Of a stretch of 9,784 nucleotides of DNA, positions 1-9,000 are shown piece by piece. The DNA comes from an uncultured Porphyromonadaceae bacterium (GTDB taxonomy: Bacteria; Bacteroidota; Bacteroidia; Bacteroidales; Muribaculaceae). The stretch spans positions 1 through 9,784 of the forward strand of contig CAJJOX010000078.1 of NCBI GenBank assembly GCA_905193485.1. The letters are read 5' to 3'. The translations under genes were made by a program, and so were the position numbers. How positions within the stretch are numbered: position 1 is the stretch's first letter; each line of letters opens with the position of its first letter. The notes under the pieces are model-generated. The model was not told the origin of the DNA, did no database searches, and saw only the letters and a list, made by a program, of their open reading frames with translations.

Positions 1-904
1 CGGGGTGGAGCCCGTGTGCGCCCGGGCGGTCGAGTGCGGGCAAGAAGTCGTCGCTGCCGTCCCTCGGGCCGCCGTTTGAGCCGAGCGAGAGGTTGACGGC
101 CACCGGTCTGCCCTGCGTTTCGGCATAGCTGATTATCTCTTCCACACCCGCAAGTATGTTGGCGTCGTAGAGCTCGCCGCAGCTGATGGCGAGTGATGCT
201 CCGGGAGCCACGCCATAATACGGATTTGGGCCGGTGGTCGTGGTGCCTGAGGCGGCATCATATAGTGTCACGGCGTCGCGGTAGCCGCCCGCCATTATGC
301 CGGCCACGTGTGTGCCGTGTGTTTCCGTGGCGTCGTCGGTGCTGAACCGGCCCACGGTCGACGACGTATAGCCTGTAGAGGTGCCGTCGCTGCCTGCATA
401 ATGCCACAGACGCTCCACGCGCCCGTCAAAGTTGACGTGATTGGGGTCGAGCCCCGAGTCCATCACGCCGAGCAGCACGCCCGAGCCGGTGAATGTCGTC
501 GTCCGGCCGCCGACTGTTATGCCGGCATGCGCCGCATCGACGCCCGACGCCACACGTGCCGCATCCATCAGCAGACGCCGCTTCTGACCGAAACTAATCG
601 ACCGCACCTCCGGCATTTCGGCCAGGCGCTCCGCCTCGGTGACGGCAGCGCGCACTATGGCCATGTCGCCGAGATCGGTCAACACTTCGAAGCCCGCGTC
701 GGTCAACACCGACACATCGCTCCCCTCGGCCAGGCGCACTATCATACCTGCCTGCGGCGCCTCCACGGCGGCACGCGACTGCGCCCTGAGGCGCTCATAC
801 GCCGCGATGGCATGACGCCCCGACGGATTTATCTTGCTCTGGGCGGCCGACATGACCGGCATCAGCATGGCGAACGATATCGCCAACATGTAAATCTTCC
901 TCAT
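1..904 (-). CDS. S8 subtilisin-family secreted protease (partial, 3' end beyond left edge)
   Basis: The reading frame is open from an ATG at 904 to the window edge: 301 codons, with the C-terminal half missing. Residues 1-22 look like a cleavable signal peptide (basic MRK, then a hydrophobic core, ending near MSAAQ). Residues about 50-110 look like an I9-type inhibitory propeptide. The S8 domain begins near residue 140. The catalytic Asp is D149 in GVMDSGLDPNHVNF and the catalytic His is H196 in THGTHVAGIMAG, followed by VNLSLG at 270-275. The oxyanion Asn and catalytic Ser would lie off the left edge, so activity cannot be confirmed. The protein aligns through most of its visible length with the S8 protease encoded just upstream (shared FSTDD, VAGIMAG, VNLSLG, and LYxxNIL blocks), making the two tandem paralogues. 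The gene is GC-rich (38 of 60 bases at 541-600). The expected role is extracellular endoproteolysis; T9SS export is likely by analogy, but the C-terminus is not visible. Confidence 0.9.
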   Translation of the reverse strand, partial: MRKIYMLAISFAMLMPVMSAAQSKINPSGRHAIAAYERLRAQSRAAVEAPQAGMIVRLAEGSDVSVLTDAGFEVLTDLGDMAIVRAAVTEAERLAEMPEVRSISFGQKRRLLMDAARVASGVDAAHAGITVGGRTTTFTGSGVLLGVMDSGLDPNHVNFDGRVERLWHYAGSDGTSTGYTSSTVGRFSTDDATETHGTHVAGIMAGGYRDAVTLYDAASGTTTTGPNPYYGVAPGASLAISCGELYDANILAGVEEIISYAETQGRPVAVNLSLGSNGGPRDGSDDFLPALDRPGAHGLHP

Positions 905-1113
905 ATGCACTGCTTTCTGCAATCCGCTTCTCCGGAGCGATTATCAAAAGCTGTCCGGACGGATTCCTGAAACGCAAAATTAAACATTATACGGCAAGCG
1001 CCGACGCGCGCCCGCCCATTTTTAACAGCCCTTAACACCACAGAAAGCGACCCGCCGGGCGGATCGCTTTCCGATGGAAACAGACATTGTCTGTTATGTG
1101 ATGGCCGTTGTGA
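905..1113. other. Intergenic gap between the two S8 proteases
   Basis: This 209-base gap lies between the TGA stop of the upstream protease and the ATG of the downstream one. It holds a GC-rich hairpin (1043-1071) and a perfect 13-base palindrome, CAGACATTGTCTG, at 1081-1093 just after the stop codon. I found no TAnnTTTG promoter box that I would defend on the minus strand, so whether the downstream protease has its own promoter is unresolved. Confidence 0.5.
1043..1071 (-). terminator. GC-rich hairpin after the S8 protease gene, possible terminator
   Basis: The arms GAAAGCGA (1043-1050) and TCGCTTTC (1064-1071) pair perfectly over 8 bp. The 13 bases between them contain a nested CCGCC/GGCGG pairing. 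It lies 43 bases past the stop codon of the 758-residue protease, where a transcript end is expected. No clean U-run follows on the minus strand (the next bases are TGTGGTGTT), so it may be an imperfect terminator or an RNA-stabilising stem-loop. Confidence 0.45.
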
Positions 1114-3390
1114 TCAGCGGGTGATCTTGCGGGTGAAGCGCTGGCCGTCGTCGGCCGTTGCCTCGAGAATGTAGACGCCGGGATGCAGCGATGCGGTTGC
1201 CACGGTGGCAGCGTCGGAGTCGCCGGCCGAGGAGGCCACGAGGCGTCCCTGAAGGTCGTAGACGCTGACGCGCACGCCGGCGGCGCCTGCAATGAAGGCC
1301 TCATAGCCTTCGGCTGTTGCCGTGAGCAAGAAACGCTGCGCGGGATCGGCCCACACCTCGCCGATGGCCGCCTTGTGCTGGAGCACATACTTGATGCCCT
1401 CCAGCGCGTCGATCTTGCCCGCGCCCCAGCGGGTTCTGTCGCGGCCCATTGTGAAGGAGTTATATTGAGATGTGTTTTTGATCACTTCCATCACTCTGTC
1501 GAATGTCAGTGTGGGGTCGGCCTGAAGCCAAAGACCTATTGTGCCGGTTACGAACGGACAGGACATTGAGGTGCCGTTCATCGTACCCCAATAATAGGTT
1601 GTGATGTTGAAACGTCCGTTTGAAACCTTGCCTACCATATTGCCGCTTGCCGAACCGGCTGTGACATAGTAGGTGCTATAGCTCGAAACTATCCGCGCAC
1701 CGGGGGCGCAGACATCAGGAAGTGTCGTTCCGTCGAATTTTGTTCCATAAGAGGAGAACGGGGCAATGGCTCCTACGCTATAACCCGAAGGTGCGGGATA
1801 GTATGATCCGCTTGTCAGGGCACCGCATGTTGTCCGGCTCACGTAGGCTCCGACAGCTATGACATTTTCGGCACATGCACCATCGTTGATTGAATTCTGC
1901 GGGCTGCCGTTAGTGAAGCCCGATATGGTAGCCGTGGAGGAAGGTGTGGGGCGGTTGGAGTATGTGAGGTCTTTCGTTGAGGAATAGAGATAAAGTTTCT
2001 GTCCGGTTTTGGCGCCGGTCACATTGAGCGCTATGACTTTGTCGCCGGTTTTCTGTGAAACGCTGTTGAAATCCGTATATACTTCAAAACGGTTGTTATT
2101 CGGATCAATGTAGGATCGGGCCGTAATTGATCCGTCGAAATAGGAAGTGAAGTCGGCAACTCCAATAGTCGAAACACTCCGGTCGGCGGAATTTATGGTG
2201 ATGACGGGAGTGAATGTGCCTGCGGAGATTGAATATACTCCCCACTGCACATTGAGCACTGTATTGTCGGTTCCCCACAGGTCGGCAATTCCGGAAATGA
2301 CATTGCTGGCGTTGCCGTGTAAGAAAGTTTTCAGGTAGGAGCCTTCACCGCTATCGGATGTTATGTTTTTGACTATCGATATATTGACATCCCCGTCGTT
2401 GCCCGCGCTCATGCAGATGATTCCCCGGCGGCCCTGAACCGCAAGCTCTCTCGAATATGCATCCGTGCCATCGTGCGGGCCGTAGGTGTGGCCGAGCGAA
2501 AGGTTCACCACAGCCGGCTTGCCTACCGATTCCGCATAATCAAAAATATTCCGTACGCCTTGCAGGATATTGTTGGTGTACAGGTCGCCGACACTGAGAG
2601 CCAGATCGGCACCGGTGGCCACCCCATAATATGGGATCGGCTGGCCGGTGAGCATTTCCGGTAATGCTCCTGTTGGCGTAGAGATATAGGAATAGTCGCC
2701 GTAGCCTTTATATGATCCGGCCATTATGCCGGCGACATGGGTGGCATGTGATTCGCTGTTGTCGTCGGTGGAGAATGTGGAAATGTTGTCAGGAGTGTAC
2801 TCGGTGTATGTGCCATTGTTGGATTTAAACCACCATAAACGCTCTATGCGCGTGGCTCCTGTGCCATTGTCTTTCTTGAAGTTGATATGATTGGCTTCGA
2901 GTCCGGTATCCATCATTCCCACAATGACGCCTGAACCGTCGAAACTTAATGTCTGTCCGTTGTGGCTGAAGCCGTTCTGTACGTCTTCGATGTTGCCGGA
3001 GGGTCGGGCATAGTTCATGTCGGCTTTAAGTTTCTGACAGATTTCGGCACGCCGGATGCATGGTTCATTGTTGAGGTCGATAAGGTTTACGGCACTTAAC
3101 GATGCAAGCACACATGTCGACATCTCTTCATCGACGGTCATATAAGCGATTTTGCGCAGGTCGTCGGCTGTGTAACCTTCCTCAAGGTTGATGAATACGG
3201 AAACTTTTTCTGTTGCGGGATTGTCCTGTCCGGTCGAACTGATGGTGTTGAGGTCAGGCTTGATATCCTCGTGCAGTTTCGCATATTCAAGGGCTTCCGA
3301 CGCACGCTGCATTGTAGGCGGTGTGAGTTTGTGCTGGGCCGGGCATAGTGCTGACAGCGACAGGAAGATTGCGAGTAAAGTTTGTTTCAT
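1114..3390 (-). CDS. S8 subtilisin-family protease with T9SS C-terminal sorting domain
   Basis: This is a complete 758-residue secreted serine endopeptidase. Residues 1-18 form a signal peptide (MKQTLLAIFL start, cleavage near CPA/Q), followed by a probable I9-like propeptide at about 60-120. The S8 domain runs from about 150 to 670. Its triad is D161 (GMMDTGLEANHINF), H215 (SHATHVAGIMAG) and S608 (NGTSMSCPF), with oxyanion Asn N331 (SAGND). The usual HGTH motif reads HATH here. About 170 residues of beta-rich, Ser/Thr-rich sequence (roughly 335-500) are inserted between the oxyanion Asn block and the Ser half, as in C5a-peptidase-like members. Residues about 704-758 match a T9SS type A sorting domain (VSVYDLQGRLV, then LHPGVYILEA, ending TRKITR), so the protein is probably delivered to the cell surface or medium by type IX secretion. 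It sits 115 bases downstream of the lipoprotein gene and upstream of a paralogue. It probably supplies peptides to the SusCD pair; the substrate is unknown. Confidence 0.93.
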   Translation of the reverse strand: MKQTLLAIFLSLSALCPAQHKLTPPTMQRASEALEYAKLHEDIKPDLNTISSTGQDNPATEKVSVFINLEEGYTADDLRKIAYMTVDEEMSTCVLASLSAVNLIDLNNEPCIRRAEICQKLKADMNYARPSGNIEDVQNGFSHNGQTLSFDGSGVIVGMMDTGLEANHINFKKDNGTGATRIERLWWFKSNNGTYTEYTPDNISTFSTDDNSESHATHVAGIMAGSYKGYGDYSYISTPTGALPEMLTGQPIPYYGVATGADLALSVGDLYTNNILQGVRNIFDYAESVGKPAVVNLSLGHTYGPHDGTDAYSRELAVQGRRGIICMSAGNDGDVNISIVKNITSDSGEGSYLKTFLHGNASNVISGIADLWGTDNTVLNVQWGVYSISAGTFTPVITINSADRSVSTIGVADFTSYFDGSITARSYIDPNNNRFEVYTDFNSVSQKTGDKVIALNVTGAKTGQKLYLYSSTKDLTYSNRPTPSSTATISGFTNGSPQNSINDGACAENVIAVGAYVSRTTCGALTSGSYYPAPSGYSVGAIAPFSSYGTKFDGTTLPDVCAPGARIVSSYSTYYVTAGSASGNMVGKVSNGRFNITTYYWGTMNGTSMSCPFVTGTIGLWLQADPTLTFDRVMEVIKNTSQYNSFTMGRDRTRWGAGKIDALEGIKYVLQHKAAIGEVWADPAQRFLLTATAEGYEAFIAGAAGVRVSVYDLQGRLVASSAGDSDAATVATASLHPGVYILEATADDGQRFTRKITR

Positions 3391-3417
3391 GTTTTATAAA
3401 GTAGGACTTATGTGAGA

Positions 3418-3464
3418 TAATTCAGAAAGGTTACCCCATTAACAGGTGTAACCTTTCTGAATTA
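3418..3464 (-). terminator. Strong 17-bp hairpin between the lipoprotein and protease genes
   Basis: The arms 3418-3434 and 3448-3464 are perfectly complementary over 17 bp (core AATTCAGAAAGGTTAC), with a 13-nt loop. On the minus strand the hairpin lies about 40 bases past the stop codon of the Calx-beta lipoprotein and about 30 bases before the protease ATG. It could end the susCD-lipoprotein transcript or partly attenuate read-through into the protease genes. The A/T-rich base of the stem suits a Bacteroidota terminator, but there is no long U-run afterwards. An operator palindrome is the main alternative. Confidence 0.55.
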
Positions 3465-3505
3465 AAGGATAATATGGCTGATCCCTGAAGCGGGATATGT
3501 CATTG

Positions 3506-4414
3506 TTACTGCACTTTGGTGAGGCTGAAGCTCGGCATCTGGAAGTTGACACTGCCGAGGAAGCCGCCGCCGGTGTGGTTGCCCGGGGTGAATAGGCCGC
3601 CTGCGCATCCTATGTCGAATACGAACTGCGTAACCTCTTCGTTGGAAATTGCGGAAGAAGTTCCCGAGAGATAGAGTCCTTCCGAATCCAGAGGCAGGAG
3701 AACGACATCGGCTAATCCGAGGCCTGTGAAGTTAACGTCCGTGGCAAGAACCTGAGGCATATCAAGCGAGAGGATAACCTGACCGGTCGAAGCATCGAGC
3801 GAGAAGTCCAGAATCACATCGCCGAGATAATTGAGGCCTCCGATTCCGGAAAGTTTCACCTGTTTGAAGTGGTTGGGATCGCCTTCGGGGAATTCGGAAA
3901 TGGTGCAGGTGTACTGACCGCGTGTTGTTGTCGAAACCCATTCGCCGACAAGATTGGAGAGTGCTTCGGGAAGCAGGTGGTCTTCGTCGACTAATGTTAC
4001 GAGAGTGGTCGCATTGCTACCGATTTTCGCACCGGATGCGGCTACGATTGTGACAGTGAACTGACGGTCTTCATTGATATCGTCGTTGCTGGAGGGATGG
4101 AACTCAATAGCGCCTTCGGTTTCGCCGGCAGGTATCACGATGGTTTTAGATGTGATCATATAATTCTCATCCTCAACGGCGGGGTTGGCGCCGGTACCTT
4201 CGACTTCGACTGTCACGGTAACGGGACCGTTTGTTTCTCCGGAAAGCGCAACCGGGATATAGTAATATACGCCAGACGAGAAGTCCTCGGCAACGGTCAT
4301 CGTTGCCTGCTGCATGTTGACAGTGACATCGGCCGTGTTGACGGGATCGTCGTCGTCGCATGCCGTCATCGTCAGAATAGCGAGCGCAATTGCAAATATT
4401 TTAGTTAGTTTCAT
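3506..4414 (-). CDS. Surface lipoprotein with Calx-beta domain
   Basis: This 302-residue protein has a lipoprotein signal peptide with lipobox residues ending at C19 (TMTAC). The cysteine is followed directly by DDDD, an acidic run of the kind that acts as a lipoprotein export signal to the outer face of the outer membrane in Bacteroidota. Residues about 30-145 resemble a Calx-beta repeat: repeated beta strands, TIVIPAGETEGAIEF, DDINEDRQFTVTI and a closing LVTLVDED. Residues about 150-302 are beta-rich, start with LVGEWVSTT and contain only two cysteines (in YTCTI and DIGCAG); I do not recognise this part with confidence. The gene follows susD by 34 bases and is clearly in the same operon. 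That position is typical of the accessory surface-binding lipoproteins (SusE/F-like role) of such loci, so substrate binding at the surface is the likely job. It shows no catalytic motif. Confidence 0.8.
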   Translation of the reverse strand: MKLTKIFAIALAILTMTACDDDDPVNTADVTVNMQQATMTVAEDFSSGVYYYIPVALSGETNGPVTVTVEVEGTGANPAVEDENYMITSKTIVIPAGETEGAIEFHPSSNDDINEDRQFTVTIVAASGAKIGSNATTLVTLVDEDHLLPEALSNLVGEWVSTTTRGQYTCTISEFPEGDPNHFKQVKLSGIGGLNYLGDVILDFSLDASTGQVILSLDMPQVLATDVNFTGLGLADVVLLPLDSEGLYLSGTSSAISNEEVTQFVFDIGCAGGLFTPGNHTGGGFLGSVNFQMPSFSLTKVQ

Positions 4415-4448
4415 ATTTTTATTCTTGTTTAAAATTCAAACGCAAAGA

Positions 4449-6005
4449 TTAATAGCCCGGATTCTGCTGACCTTCGAGAGCGGAGCATATCTGGATCTCA
4501 TCGTAGGGAATAGGCCAGGTGTAGCGATAGTCGCCGGGGGTATAGACTGTCGTAGCGTCGTTGGTGATGAAGAGCGTTGAGATATCGACGGTTCCATTGG
4601 CAAGAACACCGTATTCGGCATAGCGCGAGAATCCGAGTCCCCAGCGGGCGAGGTCACGCAAACGGAAACCTTCGCCGATCAGTTCCATGCCACGTTCGAG
4701 ACGGATGGCATCGCGCAGAGCGGTACCTGACATCGTTGTGTTCTCGTAGCCGATAATGCGGGCGGCGCGAAGAGTGTTGAGCGCTGCAAGCGCATCGCCT
4801 GACTTGCCTGTTTCATAAGCGGCCTCGGCAAGGATAAGATACTGTTCCGACAGACGGAACGGTTTAGCCTTGTTCTTGTAGTCGTTGGCATCCGAAGTGT
4901 TGAGTGTGGGATTGCCGGCATACTTGTTGAAGAAGTAGGCTGCGGTAGTCTGTGCGTCAATGGTCATGATCTTTGCTTGGAAGAAAGCATCGAAACGAAT
5001 GTCGTTTTCATCGTACTGTTCGAGCCAATACATGGTAGGAATGCAATTGACGCGGGAGTCGAATTCGCTGATATAATTGTAGGCGTTGAAGAAGGATGCA
5101 GCTTGTGCAGCTTCTGCCTGATTGGCAAACGGCACGCAAAGGAGTTCCGACGACTGGTCGGTGGTCCACATGGTAACGTAGTCGTTGCCTTCAGCAAGAG
5201 CGAAAGCCGGGTTTTCGGTCACTTCCTTTGCGTAGTTGTAGGCCGAGTTGTAGTCGCGGCTCGAAAGGGCGACACGAGCCTGCATCGCACGCACTGTAGC
5301 GGAGTTCAGATAAGCGGAACCCGGGCTCTGAAGAACGGTGGTTACCGTTGCGGGACCCTGCTGCTCGTAGTCCTTTATAGCGGTATAGGCATCTGCGAGG
5401 TCGTCGTTGATCAGCTTGAGGGTTGCGTTCAAGGTGCTTCGTCCGGGATACTGAGTGTGGTCAATCAGCGGGTTGTATTCGGTTACAAGCTGACAGCCGA
5501 GGCCGGGTATGTCGCCATTTGCAGTGGTATAGGGCTGGCAATAGTGATCGAAAAGATAGAAATAGAGGTATGCCCGTGTGAATTTGAGCTCACCGACATA
5601 ACGGTTCACGTCAAGAACTTCGGCGTCTTCAACGAGGTTGTTGTCAAGCAGTCTCTTGCCTTCGCTGATGGCGAAGTTGATGCTTTTCAACTGTGAGTAG
5701 ACACTCTGATATTTTGAGGTTGTTTCATCCGAAGAAGCGAGATAGTTGCCCTGAATCTGACGCGATGTGCGACCGCCGTTACCGCTTAGACCGATATAAT
5801 AATCAGCCTGAAGGTCAGGGTCGGTTACCCATGATCCGGCAGTAGCGCCACGAAGACAGTTGTATGCGTAGTTGCGGAAGTATTCAAGTCCTTTTGCGTT
5901 CTGGATCGCGTCCGGGACTTCGATTGCACCGGGAACGTTAACATCCATGTCACACGAGGACATTACCAATCCTACTGCAATCAATGAATATAATATTTTT
6001 TTCAT
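4449..6005 (-). CDS. SusD/RagB-family substrate-binding outer-membrane lipoprotein
   Basis: This complete 518-residue protein is close to the usual SusD length. Its lipoprotein signal peptide ends at the lipobox VMSSC, lipidated at C18, with acidic residues DMD after it. Family hallmarks are the N-terminal helical segment around LKFTRAYLYFYLFDHY, which matches the conserved RAYAYFxL region, and the C-terminal end with WPIPYDEI followed by QQNPGY, the classic SusD terminus. In this family the protein forms the lid over the SusC barrel, capturing ligand and opening and closing over the pore. The gene begins 29 bases after the susC stop, so the pair is co-transcribed and presumably forms a SusC2D2 complex. 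The ligand cannot be read from the sequence; the neighbouring proteases favour peptides. The start codon is supported by the signal peptide and the A/T-rich context upstream. Confidence 0.95.
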   Translation of the reverse strand: MKKILYSLIAVGLVMSSCDMDVNVPGAIEVPDAIQNAKGLEYFRNYAYNCLRGATAGSWVTDPDLQADYYIGLSGNGGRTSRQIQGNYLASSDETTSKYQSVYSQLKSINFAISEGKRLLDNNLVEDAEVLDVNRYVGELKFTRAYLYFYLFDHYCQPYTTANGDIPGLGCQLVTEYNPLIDHTQYPGRSTLNATLKLINDDLADAYTAIKDYEQQGPATVTTVLQSPGSAYLNSATVRAMQARVALSSRDYNSAYNYAKEVTENPAFALAEGNDYVTMWTTDQSSELLCVPFANQAEAAQAASFFNAYNYISEFDSRVNCIPTMYWLEQYDENDIRFDAFFQAKIMTIDAQTTAAYFFNKYAGNPTLNTSDANDYKNKAKPFRLSEQYLILAEAAYETGKSGDALAALNTLRAARIIGYENTTMSGTALRDAIRLERGMELIGEGFRLRDLARWGLGFSRYAEYGVLANGTVDISTLFITNDATTVYTPGDYRYTWPIPYDEIQICSALEGQQNPGY

Positions 6006-6034
6006 AATTCGATGGATTCTTTTAATTGTTGGAT

Positions 6035-9000
6035 TTAGAATGTCACTTCAACACCGAATTCATACTGACGGGTGTTGGGATACATCATCTGAACCACGTT
6101 TCCTTCGTATTCGGGGTCGATGCCCTTGAAGTCGGTGATGGTGAAGAGGTTGCGGCCGGTGAAATGGAACGATATATCCGACATGCGGATTTTGCTCATC
6201 CATGTTTTAGGCAGCGAGTAGGTGAGAGTGAGGTTTTTCAGACGGAGGAACGAAGAGTTTTCGACCCAGCGGCTGTCGGCCTGAATTTCCTGAGGAGCTC
6301 CGTAAAGGTCGCGTACGTTAGGCACGTCGGTCACGTCGCCCGGCTTGGTCCATACGTTCAAGAGATCTGTGGTGCCGTTGGTGTTGCGCTGAACTGACAC
6401 TGTAGGATCGTTGATATACCAGTTGGTGGCATTGAAAATGTATTTCTGCGCGCTCCAGTTGAAGTCGGCGCGGAGGCTGATTCCTTTCCAGCGAGCGTTG
6501 ATGCCGAAGCCGCCATTCCACGGTGCGATGAAAGTCTTGCCGAGGTCTACTTCGTCGCCGTCGTTGAATTTCTTGGTCGGATTGCCGTCTTTGGTAAGCC
6601 ATATCTGCTGTCCGTCGCGGGGATCGACGCCCACGTAGCGCACGGAAGTGATGGCAAACGGATTCTTGTCCTTGCGGTAGGTCACGCCTGTTCCGGGGAT
6701 GGTGAATTCATCGAGTCCGTTGAAGAGTTCGGTGATGGTGTTTTTGTTGTAGTTGAAGTTGACATCCACACCTACATACCAGTCTTTGTTCTGGAATATG
6801 TCGGCACCGAAGTCAACATCGACACCTACGTTGCGCATCGAGCCGCAGTTGGCGGCTGCGCTTGTCCATCCGGTTGTGCAGGAGAAAGGTACGTTCATGA
6901 GCATGTCTTCGGTGTTCTTTACATAGAAGTCGACGCTCGTGCGCAGACGGTTGTTAAGGAAGCCGAAGTCGAGGCCGGCGTTAAATGCCCTGATTGTTTC
7001 CCAGGTGAGTTTGTCGTTGGCGAGGCCGGCGATGCCCCATGAGGTATTGCCGTTGTAGACGGCGCCGGTGCCTACCGTACCGATATAGTCGTAGTTTCCG
7101 ATGCCGCTCGAGTTACCGGCCGTACCGTAGTTGAGGCGGAGCTTGAGGTCGCTAAGCCAGTTGATGTTCTGCATGAATTGCTCTTTCTTGATGTTCCACA
7201 TCGCGCCGATGGAGTAGAATGTGCCCCAGCGGTGGTCTTTGGCAAATTTAGAGCTGCCGTCGCGACGTACAGCGAAATCAAGGAAATAGCGTTCGTCGAA
7301 GCTGTAGCTGCCGGTAAGGAAGTAGGAGTTGATGATATACTCATACTTGCCGTGACCCACGCCGCTCATTGTAACGTTAGTTCCCTGTGTGAGCATGTTC
7401 TGGGTGGCGTTGGGCTGACCGGAAGTGGTGATGGAGAAGTTGTGGTTGCGGGTAATGATCGACTCCTGACCGAGAAGGAATGAGAAGTCGTGCTTGTCGT
7501 TGAGATTGAATTTGTATTCGGCAGTGTTGGTGTAGGTGAACTGATACCAGCGCTGGAATGCCTCTGACGACTGTGCGGGGATGTTGTTGAGCTGAATCAG
7601 GTCGCCCATGGGTGTCACCTCGTTCTCGTAGGGAGGACGTGCAGAGGAGTTGCGGTAGTCGAAGGCGTTTACGTTCTGCTGTGCGCGGATTGTAAGGCCT
7701 TTGACGGGGTTGATCTGCTCGTAGAGAGTCATCATGGCGGTCAGGTTGGTGCGTTTGCCCGTATAAGCCTTCTGGTTGAAGTAGTTCGGATCTGTGGTGC
7801 CTGAATAGTGGTAGTATTTGGCGCGTTCGCCGAACACAATGTCGCCATTGTCATTGAATGAATAGTAGTAGGGCGAGTCGTAGGGCAGAAGGTTGTAGAT
7901 CTGCAGGAAGGGGTTGTTGGTGTAAACACCCCCATTATCAGAAGTCGACGAGGCTGCCGAGTTGGTTTCGTAGGTTTCGTAGCCGACGTTGGCCGAAATG
8001 CCCATAGTGAGCCAAGGTTTCACTTTGGAGTCGAGGTTGAAGCGGAGCGTTTCGCGGCGGAATCCCGAGCGGTCGATCACACCGTCCTGATCGTAGTGGG
8101 CGAGCGACAGGTAGTAGCGTGTTCTTTCCGTACCGCCCTGCACGCGTCCTTCGATAGAGTAAGTCAGAGCGTTGTTGTTGATCAGATAGTCTTTCCAGTC
8201 GGTGTTGATGCCATAGTTGTTGACAAGATTGCGGACATTGTCGCTTACGGGAGCGTTGACGAGATCGCGGAAGCGGATATATTCATAAGAGTCCATCAGG
8301 TCGATCTTGTCGTTGGCCACGTTGCTCCAGCCTACGTTTGCACGGATGGTGACCTTTGCATCTTCGCCATAACGGCCTTTCTTGGTGGTGATCACAATGA
8401 CGCCGTTGGCGGCACGCGAACCGTAGATGGCGGCCGAGGCGGCATCCTTAAGCACTGTCACCGATTCGATATCTGAAGGGTTGAGAGTGGTGAATATCGA
8501 CGAAGAAGCGGGAGCGCCGTCGCAGATAAACAGCGGCGTGTTGCCGGAGAGCGAGTTGTAGCCGCGGATACGTATCGACGAGGGCAGAGCCGAAGGTTCA
8601 CCGGAATTTGAGAAGATCGACAGACCGGCCACCTGACCCTGAAGGGCGTCAACGAAGTTGGCCGACGGGGTATCTTCCATCACCTGTGTGCTGACCACCG
8701 ACACGGCGCCCACAACGGAGCCGAGCTTCTTGCCCGAGCCATAACCGGTGACAACCACCTGGTCGAGGACTTTGGTGTCGTTGTCGAGGAACACTTTCAT
8801 GTTGTCTGACAGTTTTACGGTGGCCGGTTTCATGCCCACGTAAGATATTGTCACCTGAGTGACCGATGCTGGTACGGTGATGGTGAATTCGCCGTCGCCA
8901 TTGGTCATTACGCCCGAGGTGGCGCTGCCGCCCACCGGCTTGACTGACGCACCGGCCAGCGGCTCATCGTCGGCCGAGCTGAGCACCGTGCCGCGATAGG

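Noticed and set aside
1..40. Possible frameshift near the left edge of the partial S8 gene
   Set aside because: The last few residues (GAHGLHP) match the paralogue's GRRGIIC poorly, which could mean a sequence error. About ten codons at an edge are too few to decide, and the frame stays open.
308..970. 220-codon open frame on the + strand
   Set aside because: It lies antisense to the partial S8 protease, whose minus-strand frame has a signal peptide and catalytic motifs. The + product is Arg/His/Ala-rich and resembles no protein family, as expected from the complement of a GC-rich gene.
4977..5696. 239-codon open frame on the + strand
   Set aside because: It lies wholly within the SusD-like gene on the opposite strand, which has clear family signatures. 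It has no recognisable domain or promoter.
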